NCBI RefSeq assembly: GCF_022640935.1
Contig: NZ_JALCCV010000001.1
Span: forward strand, 1-64,000
DNA from: Bifidobacterium sp.
Lineage (GTDB): Bacteria; Actinomycetota; Actinomycetes; Actinomycetales; Bifidobacteriaceae
Direction: 5' to 3'
DNA: 64,000 bases
Under the pieces are notes generated by a model that was given only the letters and a program-made list of their open reading frames with translations, ran no database searches and had not been told where the DNA came from. Numbering within the stretch: position 1 is the stretch's first letter; every line of letters begins with the position of its first letter. The position numbers were made by a program, and so were the translations under genes. This document shows positions 32,102-41,743 of the stretch, in pieces.

Positions 32102-33343
32102 ATGAAGCAATTCCAACCCATCCTGCTGGGCAGCGACATCAACGCTTACGGCATGGCCCGCGCATTCCACGAGGAATACGGGCTCACATCCGTCGCGTTC
32201 GCGCACTTCCCGCTCTCCCCCACCAAGTTCAGCCGTATCCTTGATCTGCGCATCATTCCTGGATTCGGCGAGCCAAGCATCTTCCGCTCCGCCTTGTTGG
32301 ACTATGGCAGACGCATGAAACAGGAGCATCCGGACACGACGCTGCTGGTGATACCGTGCGGCGATCTGTATGCGAATCTGCTGAGCGAATGCGCCGGCAA
32401 ACTGCAGGACTACTTCGTTTTCAATACGCTCGAACCGGCGCTCAACCGGCGGCTGAGCCTCAAATCAAGTTTCTATGCGACATGCGAGCAGTATGATCTG
32501 CCGCATCCGGCCACGAAGGTCGTGTCTGCTGAAGGCGTGTCGCGCGGCGAGCATCACACACTGCCGTTCGGCTACCCGGTCGCCATGAAGCCCGCGGACA
32601 GCGCGTTATGGCTCGACATCGACTTCCCCGGCCGCAAGAAGGCCTTCGTCATCGATGATCCGGCCGAACTCGACACGCTGATCCGGCGGGCGTATGAGGC
32701 CGGATACACCGGCGACATGATCATTCAGGATTTCATTCCCGGCGACGACAGCCGCATGCGTGTGCTCAACGCATATGTCGATCAGCATCATCATGTGCGC
32801 ATGATGTTCCTCGGCCATCCGCTGCTCGAGGACCCCACCCCCGAAGCCGTGGGCAACTACGCGGCCATCATCCCCGACTACAACGAGCCGATCATGCTGC
32901 GCATCAAAAATTTCCTCGAGGACATCGGCTATCAGGGAGTCGCGAACTTCGATATGAAATACGACGAGCGCGACGACGAATACAAGCTCTTCGAAATCAA
33001 CCTGAGACAAGGCCGCAGCAGCTACTTCGTCACGCTTAACGGCTGCAATCTGGCGCGCTACTTCGTCGAGGACCTGGTCGAGGACACCGCCTTCGACGGG
33101 CGGACGCTGTTCGCGCGCGGCTCCAAGCTGTGGATGGAGATCCCGCGCTCGATCTTCCGCGAATACGTGCGCGACGGCGGCGACAAACAGCGTGGGCTCG
33201 CGATGATCAGGCGCGGCGACTGGGGCACCACTTTGGAATATCGCAAGGACATGAACCCGACACGCTGGCTGATGATCCGTCATATGTTCTCGATCTACAA
33301 GAGGCGCTACGCACGATATTTCAGCCACAAGGAGGATCTATGA
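32102..33343 (+). CDS. ATP-grasp carboxylate-amine ligase (possible D-aspartate ligase, Asl-fm-like)
   Basis: MKQFQPILLGSDINAYGMARAFHEEYGLTSVAF...FGYPVAMKPADSALWLDIDFPGRKKAFVI...YQGVANFDMKYDERDDEYKLFEINLRQGRSSYFVTLNGCNLARYFVEDLV. Confidence 0.75.
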   Translation: MKQFQPILLGSDINAYGMARAFHEEYGLTSVAFAHFPLSPTKFSRILDLRIIPGFGEPSIFRSALLDYGRRMKQEHPDTTLLVIPCGDLYANLLSECAGKLQDYFVFNTLEPALNRRLSLKSSFYATCEQYDLPHPATKVVSAEGVSRGEHHTLPFGYPVAMKPADSALWLDIDFPGRKKAFVIDDPAELDTLIRRAYEAGYTGDMIIQDFIPGDDSRMRVLNAYVDQHHHVRMMFLGHPLLEDPTPEAVGNYAAIIPDYNEPIMLRIKNFLEDIGYQGVANFDMKYDERDDEYKLFEINLRQGRSSYFVTLNGCNLARYFVEDLVEDTAFDGRTLFARGSKLWMEIPRSIFREYVRDGGDKQRGLAMIRRGDWGTTLEYRKDMNPTRWLMIRHMFSIYKRRYARYFSHKEDL

Positions 33344-34074
33344 GACGTCCGTTCTTCGCCGTGATCGGCGGCATGGGAACCTTGGCCACCGAAAGCTACG
33401 TGCGGCAGGTCGACAAGGCCACGCATGCGCACAGCGACCAGGAATACCTCGACTACGTGGTCCTCAACGACGCCGGAGTGCCCGACCGCACCGCGTTCAT
33501 CCTCGGGAAAAGCGCGGAAAGCCCCATGCCTACGCTGCTCGACGACGTCGCCAAGGCCACTGCGCTCGGCGCGAGTTTCATCGTCATCCCGTGCAACACC
33601 GAGCATTATTTCTATGATGCGCTGCAGGCGACAACCGACGTGCCTATCGTGCACATGCCGCGCTGCGCAGTCGCGCAGATGGCCCAGCGCTACCCGGCGC
33701 GCAGCCATCCGCGCGTCGGGTTCATGGGCACCCGCGGATCGCGCGCAATCGGCATCTACCGCGATGCGGTGAAGGCGGCGGGATACGACTATATCGAGCC
33801 GGACGAGGCGCTGCAACGGCGCATTGACACGCTGATCTACGACGAGGTCAAAGGCGGGCTGCCGCTCAACGAAGGGCATTATCGCAGCATCGTCGATGCG
33901 CTGCTCGACCCGCGTGGCCTCTGGCATTGCGACGTGGTCATTCTCGGCTGCACCGAGCTCTCGGTGCTGGCGGAAGCCTTCCCGCTGCCCGAGCTGCCCA
34001 TCGTCGACGCCCAACAGGTCCTGGTCGAGGAGACGGTCGCCCGCGCCAAGACGTTGCTGGCCGAATCCGTCTAG
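33340..34074 (+). CDS. Aspartate/glutamate racemase family protein
   Basis: FFAVIGGMGTLATESYVRQVDK...ASFIVIPCNTEHYFYDALQATTDVPIVHM...DVVILGCTELSVL: both catalytic-Cys motifs (CNT and GCTE). Overlaps the previous gene by ATGA. Confidence 0.88.
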   Translation: MRRPFFAVIGGMGTLATESYVRQVDKATHAHSDQEYLDYVVLNDAGVPDRTAFILGKSAESPMPTLLDDVAKATALGASFIVIPCNTEHYFYDALQATTDVPIVHMPRCAVAQMAQRYPARSHPRVGFMGTRGSRAIGIYRDAVKAAGYDYIEPDEALQRRIDTLIYDEVKGGLPLNEGHYRSIVDALLDPRGLWHCDVVILGCTELSVLAEAFPLPELPIVDAQQVLVEETVARAKTLLAESV

Positions 34075-34092
34075 GCCGATATAGGGCGTAAA

Positions 34093-34141
34093 CGTTCTGT
34101 CTTTTATCATCGGCCGCCCACCGATGATAAAAGACAGAACG
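34093..34141. repeat. 21-bp perfect inverted repeat (7-nt loop) between convergent genes
   Basis: CGTTCTGTCTTTTATCATCGG ccgccca CCGATGATAAAAGACAGAACG. Confidence 0.95.
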
Positions 34142-34146
34142 CAATG

Positions 34147-35283
34147 CTACTCAAACAGCCGGGCGACGTTTTCGGCGGTTCTTGCCAAATTGGCCTGCGC
34201 CTGTTCGAGGGCGACTGCTTCTTCGAGCGTGCATGCGCCGGGCAGAATGCCGAAGATGGCGTCGATGCCCGCATCGTACAGCTGTTCGATGCCGCCGCCT
34301 ACATTGCCGGCCAAGGCGATCACCGTGCAGTCGGGCACGGCTTCTTTTACCGCTTGGGCCACGCCTACCGGCGTTTTGCCATAACGGGTCTGGAGATCGA
34401 TGCCGCCTTCGCCGGTGATGCAGTACTGCGCCCCGGCGGCCTTGGCCTTCAATCCGGTGGCGTCCACGACGAGATCGACGCCGGAACGCATGGTGGCGTT
34501 TGTGAAAGCCAGGAATCCGGCTCCCAGTCCTCCGGCGGCTCCTGCGCCCGGCACCTGCGCGACATCGCGGCCGGTCTGCTCGAGAATCGTATGGGCATAA
34601 TGAGCCAGACACGCGTCGAGCCGCTCGATCATCTCGGGCGTGGCGCCTTTCTGCAGGCCAAAGACGTGCGAAGCTCCATGTTCGCCGGTCAATGGATTGG
34701 TCACGTCGGAAGCCAGCTTGATGATGACCGCGCCGAGCCGCGGGTCGAGTTGAGAGCAGTCGACCGTCGCCAAATCGGCCAATGCAGCGCCGCCAAAGGG
34801 CAGCGGATTGCCCTCCTTATCCAGCAGCCTGGCGCCCAGCGCCTGGGCCATGCCGGCGCCGCCATCATTCGTGGCGCTGCCGCCCATCCCGATGATGAGC
34901 GAGTCGACGCCTTGGTCCAGCGCGTCAAGCATCAGCTCGCCGGTGCCGTAAGTCGTGGTGATCAACGGGTTCCCGGTATGCGCATCGACGAATCGGATGC
35001 CGCTGGCCGCCGCCATCTCGATTACGCCGGTGCGCCCATCGCCGAGCAATCCGTATGATGCTTCGACGCCTCCGCCAAGCGGGCCGGTGACGCGAGCCGT
35101 GACTATCCGCCCGCCGGTCGCGTCGACGAGCGAGCGCACGGTACCTTCGCCGCCGTCCGCCATGGGGACCATAACGCATTCGGCGCCTGGCTGCGCGCGA
35201 AGCACGCCCCGCCTGATCGCCTCGGCCGCCTGCTGCGCGGTAAGTGAGCCTTTAAAGGAGTCTGGGGCGATAACAATTTTCAT
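34147..35283 (-). CDS. Glycerate kinase
   Basis: MKIVIAPDSFKGSLTAQQAAEAIRRGVLRAQPGAECVMVPMADGGEGTVRSLVDATGG...GSATNDGGAGMAQALGARLLD...GAGAAGGLGAGFLAF. Confidence 0.95.
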   Translation of the reverse strand: MKIVIAPDSFKGSLTAQQAAEAIRRGVLRAQPGAECVMVPMADGGEGTVRSLVDATGGRIVTARVTGPLGGGVEASYGLLGDGRTGVIEMAAASGIRFVDAHTGNPLITTTYGTGELMLDALDQGVDSLIIGMGGSATNDGGAGMAQALGARLLDKEGNPLPFGGAALADLATVDCSQLDPRLGAVIIKLASDVTNPLTGEHGASHVFGLQKGATPEMIERLDACLAHYAHTILEQTGRDVAQVPGAGAAGGLGAGFLAFTNATMRSGVDLVVDATGLKAKAAGAQYCITGEGGIDLQTRYGKTPVGVAQAVKEAVPDCTVIALAGNVGGGIEQLYDAGIDAIFGILPGACTLEEAVALEQAQANLARTAENVARLFE

Positions 35284-35300
35284 ATCAAGCTCTTTCTCTG

Positions 35301-35468
35301 TCATATCTGTTGTTGTGTATGACTGCAAATGCGAATACTTACCTGTTCTGGGCAGCTGGGCATCGTCATCCGCCAGAAGACGATGTACATCAGCGAGGCC
35401 ACGATCGACATCGTCAAGCCGACGAGCGCCTCAAATCCGGCCATCTGCATGCGCTCGCCAAGCGACAT
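35301..35468 (-). CDS. Small single-TM protein, OadG-like fragment or small transporter subunit
   Basis: MSLGERMQMAGFEALVGLTMSIVASLMYIVFWRMTMPSCPEQVSIRICSHTQQQI, 17 bp upstream of the glycerate kinase start; N-terminus resembles oxaloacetate decarboxylase gamma-chain-type small membrane proteins. Confidence 0.4.
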   Translation of the reverse strand: MSLGERMQMAGFEALVGLTMSIVASLMYIVFWRMTMPSCPEQVSIRICSHTQQQI

Positions 35469-35676
35469 ATTCACCGAGTTGATTATGACATGGACGCAGT
35501 TGCCATGGGGCAGGGCGTCGATCACAGTGCCGCCGGCCTGCATGGACCGCTGCAGCGATCGGAGAGATCCTGGCGGCAGCAGCGCCAGCTTAGCTGCGTT
35601 TACACTTCGCGACCAGCTCGCATTCAAAAACAGAGGTGAGGCCTCGCCAAGTGGTCGAGGCCCATCTGCAGCGTCA

Positions 35677-36300
35677 CTAGCACGCATCGCCATCACCCCG
35701 ACGAGCACCTTCCCCTGTCGCAAAGCGGGGCATTACGGCCTCGCCAGTGGCCGATGTACTGTATCGGCTGCACGAGTCGATGATTCCATCGTGCATCATG
35801 ACACGCAGTACATCGCCATAACGCAGTTCACTGAAAAACTGGTATCCTCCTCCAGGATTCGCGCATTCGACCAAGCCGCTCATAGCCGTGCCATGCGATC
35901 CCACTGCGATATATGTCTGTGCCTGCGGCAGTTGCGCTATAAACCCCATATACCGCTGCTGCACCTGCCGGATGCTTTCCCCGCCCGCCAACGAAAACGC
36001 AAGGTCATGCCACTGGCGTTCAACGTAATGTTCGTAGTCATCGATCCACCCCGGCATTATCCGTTCGACCAATGCGTCGCTCTCCTGCACGGCCATGCCC
36101 CGGACAGCGGCCAGCGGCATGACCGTTTCCACCGCTCTGCGCAGTGGGCTGGCATACACCGCGTCATACCGATTGCCGCGCAAGCATTGCGCAAGCCGAG
36201 CCGCCTGCCGTTCCCCGACCTGTGTCAAGGGACGTTCAGCATCATCATGAATGCTCGTATCCGACTCGCAATGCCGTATAAAGTCGATAGTGATCATCAT
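35677..36300 (-). CDS. Histidine phosphatase (phosphoglycerate mutase-like) family protein
   Basis: MMITIDFIRHCESDTSIHDDAERPLTQVGERQAARLAQCLRGNRYDAVYASPLRRAVETVMPLA; RHxE-type motif. Confidence 0.85.
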   Translation of the reverse strand: MMITIDFIRHCESDTSIHDDAERPLTQVGERQAARLAQCLRGNRYDAVYASPLRRAVETVMPLAAVRGMAVQESDALVERIMPGWIDDYEHYVERQWHDLAFSLAGGESIRQVQQRYMGFIAQLPQAQTYIAVGSHGTAMSGLVECANPGGGYQFFSELRYGDVLRVMMHDGIIDSCSRYSTSATGEAVMPRFATGEGARRGDGDAC

Positions 36301-36392
36301 TCAATTCCCCCATGCTTCATTTATGCCTTTTGCAGCAAGCCGGCGTCACAAATGATGCGCTGCTCAAGACCGCGAAGCATCCACCGCGCCAA

Positions 36393-39300
36393 TTACCGCG
36401 CACCGCCATCACCCATATGCTCGAGACGCTGACTCATCACGGCCGTGACCCCGTCGGCACGCATCGTGATGCCGTAGAGCGCGTCAGCGATTGACATGGT
36501 GCGCTGTTGATGGGTGATCACGATTAGCTGGGCGTGCTCGCGCAGATCCTGGAGCGCGCCAAGCAGACGCGTGAGGTTGATGTCGTCGAGCGCGGCCTCG
36601 ACCTCGTCCATGACATAGAACGGGCTGGGCCGGGCGGTGAAGATGGCGAAGAGCAGCGCCAGCGCGGTGAGGGAGCGCTCGCCGCCCGATAGCAGGCTGA
36701 GCTGCCTGACCCGTTTGCCTGCCGGGCTGGCTTCCACGATCACGCCGGTGGCGAGCATATCGTCGGGGTTCTCCAAGCGCAGGCGCCCGGTGCCGCCGGG
36801 GAAGAGCGTGGCGAAGACCTTGCTGAAGGCTTGGGCCGTATCGTTGAAGGCATTGGCAAAGACCTGCGTCATGGTGGCGTCGAGATCCTTGATGAGCTGC
36901 ATGAGGTCGTCGCGGCTCTTGGCCACGTCGTTACGCTGGCCGTTGAGGTACTGGTTGCGCTCCTGCAGCGAGTCGTACTCCTCAGTGGCCAGCGGGTTCA
37001 CCTTGCCGAGCGCCCGCAGATCGCGCCTCGCCGTCTCCAGCCGCTTGATTTGCTCCTCGCGGATATAGGGCACGGTTTTGTATCGCGGCGCCATGCCCTG
37101 CGCAGAACCTTGGGATTTGGCCTTCTTAGAGCCGTCTCCAAGTGCCCCATCAGCAGGCGCCTCATGTTCAGGTGCCGCATCCTCAAGCGCAATAGGCCGG
37201 CCATTCTCGTCGAGCAGGGGCACCGGTTGGTCGGGGCCGTATCCGGATACCAGCTCGTCCATGCCCATACCCAGATCATCGGAGATCTTCTGCGTAAGCT
37301 GCCCGTGGCTGGCCGCCAGTCGTTCGCGTTCGACGTCGAGCGCGTGCTCGCGTTGCTGCAGACCTGCAACCTGCGGCTCGATCGCATTGCGTTGCATACG
37401 CAGTTCCTTGACCTCCTCGTCATGGCTGGACGCAGCCTGCTGCAGCTGTTCGCGTTCAGCGGCGACACCTTCCAGATCGCGATGCACGATACCGGCCACA
37501 TCAAGCGCGTCAGCCGCCACCTGCTGGACCTTCGCCGCCTGCCGGCGCCGCGTCTCGTTGAGGGACTCCAGCCGGGCGCGCCGCGCAATGGCCTCTTTGG
37601 CGTTGTCGTGCAGCATTCCCGCCTGCCGCTGCAGTGATTCGCCCTTGCGCATAGCCTCGTTCCATGCGAGTTTTGCCGTGATTTCATGCTCATGCGAGCC
37701 GGTCAGCCGCGTTTCGAGGTCGCGCTCGCGTTCGGCGAGTTCATCGAAGTCATCCTGCTCACCCGATGATGTCTGCGCCTGCTCCAGCGCGCGGCCCAAA
37801 TCAGCGACTTTCAGCCCATGCGCCTCCTCGTCTTCCCTGGCTGAAGCCAGTTTGGCGTCGAGGGCACTGAGCTGACGCGCGAGCGACTCCACACGCTGTT
37901 GCGCGGAATGCAACGATTCCTGTGCCTGCCGGACCTTGAGTCTGGCCTCGGTGCGCTGCTGCGCAGCCGCATCGACAGCAAGCCGGGCGTGATCCCGGGC
38001 CTGACGCGCCCGCTCGACCTGATTCTGCGACTGCGCAAGCTTTTTCTGCAAGGTCGTTGCGCGCTCCAACGCCTTGTCGCGGCGCGCCGCCAGCGACAGA
38101 TCGCTTTGCGACAGCGACGATCCGCCGATCGCACCGACACAGTTGACGACTTCGCCATCCCTCGTCACCGCTTGGCGCCATGAACCGCCTTGCACCGCAC
38201 GAACTGCGTCCTCGCGGCTCTCCACTGCGCATACATCAGCCAGCAACGTGCGCACCGCGTCAACTATGGCACGCGAACGCTGGCTATCGTCAGCAGAAGG
38301 GTTAAGCGTGACTAATGAAGCTGCAGCAGAAAACCGGGATTCATGCGATTGCACGTCATCCTGCGCAACGCCCGGTTCGTCGATCGGACGCAGCAGCACC
38401 GCCCTGCCAAGTTGCCGATTTTTCGCGCCTTCCAAAGCCTGCAGCATCGTGTCAGCATCGGGGACGATGATGGCGCTGGCGAATTCGCCCAAGGCATGCG
38501 CGACGGCTTCCTCCCAACCGTCGGCAACATGGATGAAGTCGGTGAGCCGCCCCAAGGCCGTGATATCGCCGTCATGCTCCAATGCGCCGGAAGCATTACG
38601 GCTGTCCAACGTGTCATTCAAAGCATCTGCCTTGGCCTGCTGCGATATGATTTCGCCATTGACTTTGCGCAGCGCATCCTCCTGCGCAGCCAATGACTCC
38701 TGGCATTGCCGCAATCGTTCACGCGCATCGTCCAATGCCTTGCCGTTGTCGCCGCCGAGCTCGGCAGCCGCCCGGATCAGATCGTCATACTGCGCCTGCG
38801 CTGCATCGCGCTGCCCTGCGATATCCGCATGTTGCGCCGTGAAATCAGTGGAGCGGGTGCGCGCCAGTTGCACCGCCGATTCCTCTCGCGCCACCATCTC
38901 GCGCAAGTTTGCCACGCGTGTTTCGCGCTGCCGGGCGTTGACGCGCAGCTCGGCCAACGTCTGACGCAGCGAGGCGAGCTGTTTTTCATCACCGGCACGC
39001 TCCTCGACCGCTTTGTCATAGGCGAGCCGAGCCTCCTCGACGACATGCTGCGAAGCTTGGGTCTGCCCGTCAAGCTCGGCGGCACGACGCTCAAGCAGTT
39101 CTGGATCCTCGCCGAAATTCGTCACGATCTGCGTCGTCAATGCCCGCGCGCGTTCCTGTGCGAGCTGTGCCAGCGACCGCAGCCGTTCCTCGATGCCCGC
39201 GAGCTCATGCCAGGTCTGATTAGCCTTCGCGATGGCCGGGCTCGCCGCGGATCCCAGCGCCTCGACCTGTTCGATGCGCAGCCGAACCTGCGCAAGATCC

Positions 39301-40079
39301 CGCTGCCGCTGCGTCAATTCGCCCCGGACACCGGTCAATTCCGTACGCAGCGATTCACGCCGTTTCAACGATTCGATCGCGTCTTGGGCATAAATGCGCG
39401 ATTGGGCGTCGCGCAGCGCCACTTGGATGTTTTCGGCGCGGCGCGAGATGCGAGCCTGCCGGCCGAGCGGCCCGAGCTGCCGGTGGATCTCATGCAGCAG
39501 ATCATCGAGCCGCGCCAAATTGGCCTCGGTATTCGTCAATTTGCGCAAGGACCGCTCCTTGCGCTTGCGATGCTTGAGAATGCCGGCGGCCTCTTCTATG
39601 AAGGCTCGGTGCCCGCTCGGGTCCGCACGCAGGATGGCGTCGAGGCGACCCTGCCCTACGATCACATGCATCTGCTGGCCGAGCCCGGTATCCGAAAGCA
39701 GCTCCTGGATGTCGAGCAGGCGGCAAGCCGTGCCGTTGATCGCGTATTCCGAGCCGCCGTTGCGGAAGATCGTGCGGCTGATCGTCACTTCGGTGTAATC
39801 GATGTCAAGCACATGGTCCGTGTTGTCGATCGTCAGCGTCACCTGCGCACGGCCCAGCGGCGGCCTGCTCGACGTGCCGGCGAAGATCACGTCCTCCATC
39901 GAAGTGCCGCGCAGATTCTTCGCGCCCTGCTCCCCCATCACCCAAGTCAGCGCGTCGACGATATTCGATTTGCCGGAGCCGTTCGGACCTACGACCGCCG
40001 TGATCCCCGGCTCGAAACGCAGAGTGGTGGCGGAGGCGAAGGATTTGAATCCGCGCAGAGTCAGTTCTTTGAGGTACAT
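36393..40079 (-). CDS. smc: Chromosome segregation protein SMC
   Basis: MYLKELTLRGFKSFASATTLRFEPGITAVVGPNGSGKSNIVDALTWVMGEQGAKNLRG, coiled coil, hinge, C-terminal LSGGERSLTALALLFAIFTARPSPFYVMDEVEAALDD. Confidence 0.96.
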   Translation of the reverse strand: MYLKELTLRGFKSFASATTLRFEPGITAVVGPNGSGKSNIVDALTWVMGEQGAKNLRGTSMEDVIFAGTSSRPPLGRAQVTLTIDNTDHVLDIDYTEVTISRTIFRNGGSEYAINGTACRLLDIQELLSDTGLGQQMHVIVGQGRLDAILRADPSGHRAFIEEAAGILKHRKRKERSLRKLTNTEANLARLDDLLHEIHRQLGPLGRQARISRRAENIQVALRDAQSRIYAQDAIESLKRRESLRTELTGVRGELTQRQRDLAQVRLRIEQVEALGSAASPAIAKANQTWHELAGIEERLRSLAQLAQERARALTTQIVTNFGEDPELLERRAAELDGQTQASQHVVEEARLAYDKAVEERAGDEKQLASLRQTLAELRVNARQRETRVANLREMVAREESAVQLARTRSTDFTAQHADIAGQRDAAQAQYDDLIRAAAELGGDNGKALDDARERLRQCQESLAAQEDALRKVNGEIISQQAKADALNDTLDSRNASGALEHDGDITALGRLTDFIHVADGWEEAVAHALGEFASAIIVPDADTMLQALEGAKNRQLGRAVLLRPIDEPGVAQDDVQSHESRFSAAASLVTLNPSADDSQRSRAIVDAVRTLLADVCAVESREDAVRAVQGGSWRQAVTRDGEVVNCVGAIGGSSLSQSDLSLAARRDKALERATTLQKKLAQSQNQVERARQARDHARLAVDAAAQQRTEARLKVRQAQESLHSAQQRVESLARQLSALDAKLASAREDEEAHGLKVADLGRALEQAQTSSGEQDDFDELAERERDLETRLTGSHEHEITAKLAWNEAMRKGESLQRQAGMLHDNAKEAIARRARLESLNETRRRQAAKVQQVAADALDVAGIVHRDLEGVAAEREQLQQAASSHDEEVKELRMQRNAIEPQVAGLQQREHALDVERERLAASHGQLTQKISDDLGMGMDELVSGYGPDQPVPLLDENGRPIALEDAAPEHEAPADGALGDGSKKAKSQGSAQGMAPRYKTVPYIREEQIKRLETARRDLRALGKVNPLATEEYDSLQERNQYLNGQRNDVAKSRDDLMQLIKDLDATMTQVFANAFNDTAQAFSKVFATLFPGGTGRLRLENPDDMLATGVIVEASPAGKRVRQLSLLSGGERSLTALALLFAIFTARPSPFYVMDEVEAALDDINLTRLLGALQDLREHAQLIVITHQQRTMSIADALYGITMRADGVTAVMSQRLEHMGDGGAR

Positions 40080-40094
40080 GACGTGGCCTGCGGC

Positions 40095-41600
40095 TCAGTT
40101 CCGGGGCGAAGACGGGGACGGTGAGGGCGATTGCTGTTCGGGCTCGCCCTCCGGCGCGCGCTGCGGTTCCACGGCCTGCTGATGCACCCGTTCGGCCTTC
40201 GTGCGCTGCAAATCAGGATCGACGTGCTCTTTGAGCAGGATGCGGGCGTCGCCTGCGGTGACGAAACTGCCGCACACCAGCACGCCGCGGCCGTATCCCA
40301 CGCCCAGCTCGTCTTCGGCGTCCACCATGTCGACTGCGGTCTGGATGGCGTCCGGCAGCGCATCCGCGCGGATGACGCGGTCGCTCCCGAAAACGTCCAC
40401 CGCGATCTTTTCGAGCTCATCGGCAGGCATCACGCGGTCGCGCCAGGAATTCTCGGTGACGACCACTTGGCTGAGCAGCGGTTCGAGCACGCCGAGGTAT
40501 TCCTCGACCTGCTTGTCCTTCATCATCGCGATGACGCCGACGAGCTGGCTGAAGTCGTAGTTCTCTTCGATGGCGCGGCGCAAGGCTTCGGCCGCATTCA
40601 AGTTATGGCCGCCATCGAGGATGATTGTAGGCGACGTGCGGATCTGCTCGATGCGCCCGGGAATCTTCACCCCGCTTAGGCCCTCGGCGACCAGATCGCC
40701 GTCGAGCACTCCGTTGACGGGGATGACCGTTTCGGCAGCGGCCAGCGCAGCCAGCGCATTATGGGCCTGGTGCTCGCCGAATTTAGCGATTGGCACGTCC
40801 TCGTAGGTGCCGTTGGGGGTGTGCATGGTCACGACCTGGCCTCCTACGGCAGGCGTGCGCGTGACGACCTCCATCTCGCTGCCGTCGCGGATCAACGCCG
40901 CGTGGTTCTTCGCCGCCGCGGCCTCGAGGATCGGCATAACCTTCTCGGCATGGGGCTGCGCGCCGATGATTGCCGTGCATTCGGGCTTGATGATGCCTGA
41001 TTTCTCGGTCGCGATCTTCTCTACGGTGTCGCCGAGCCATTCCATGTGATCCATGTCGACCGGCCCGATGATCGCCGCGTCGCCGTTGAGCACGTTCGTC
41101 GCGTCCCATTTGCCGCCCATACCCACTTCGACCACGGCGGCATCGACCGGCGCGTCGGCGAACTTCCATACGGCCATGGCGGTGAGCACTTCGAAGAAGC
41201 TCATCTTCGGCTTCTGCCGCTTCGCCATCGCTGCGTCGACAAGCGCGACGAAATCCCTGATCTGCTCCCAGGCGTCGATGAAATCGTCGTCGCTCAGCTG
41301 CTGGCCGTCGATCGCGATGCGCTCGTTGATGCGCTCAAGATGCGGCGAAGTGTATAGCCCGGTGCGCATGCCGTACGCGCGGCAGATCGCCTCGGCCATA
41401 CGGGCCGTCGAACCTTTGCCGTTCGTGCCGGTGATGTGGATGATGCGGAAGGAATCCTCCGGATGGCCCAACAGGTCGAGCATCATCGCCATCCGATCGA
41501 GATCGAGATTCGTAGTGCTGTGCTCCGTCGGCCGGCTCATGATCTCGCGTTCCACCTCGCGGATCGTGGACTTGCGCTCATTCGGATGCTCATATGACAT
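40095..41600 (-). CDS. folC: Folylpolyglutamate synthase/dihydrofolate synthase family
   Basis: FRIIHITGTNGKGSTARMAEAICRAYGMRTGLYTSPHLERINERIAIDGQQLSDDDF...ILDGGHNLNAAEALRRAI. Confidence 0.93.
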   Translation of the reverse strand: MSYEHPNERKSTIREVEREIMSRPTEHSTTNLDLDRMAMMLDLLGHPEDSFRIIHITGTNGKGSTARMAEAICRAYGMRTGLYTSPHLERINERIAIDGQQLSDDDFIDAWEQIRDFVALVDAAMAKRQKPKMSFFEVLTAMAVWKFADAPVDAAVVEVGMGGKWDATNVLNGDAAIIGPVDMDHMEWLGDTVEKIATEKSGIIKPECTAIIGAQPHAEKVMPILEAAAAKNHAALIRDGSEMEVVTRTPAVGGQVVTMHTPNGTYEDVPIAKFGEHQAHNALAALAAAETVIPVNGVLDGDLVAEGLSGVKIPGRIEQIRTSPTIILDGGHNLNAAEALRRAIEENYDFSQLVGVIAMMKDKQVEEYLGVLEPLLSQVVVTENSWRDRVMPADELEKIAVDVFGSDRVIRADALPDAIQTAVDMVDAEDELGVGYGRGVLVCGSFVTAGDARILLKEHVDPDLQRTKAERVHQQAVEPQRAPEGEPEQQSPSPSPSSPRN

Positions 41601-41743
41601 GCTTGGCGACACCTCGTCTGTTCCCTTGTTCCTTAACCCTGCACAACCCGCCCTATTCTAGGCGAGCGGGTGAACCGACAACCCGTTTCGCCCGGGGACG
41701 AGCCGAGAGTGTTTCACCCAGTGGCATTTCATAGGGTGACGTT

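Noticed and set aside
38706-40124. 472-aa plus-strand ORF antisense to smc
   Set aside because: Shadow ORF; SMC on the opposite strand has Walker A, hinge and signature motifs.
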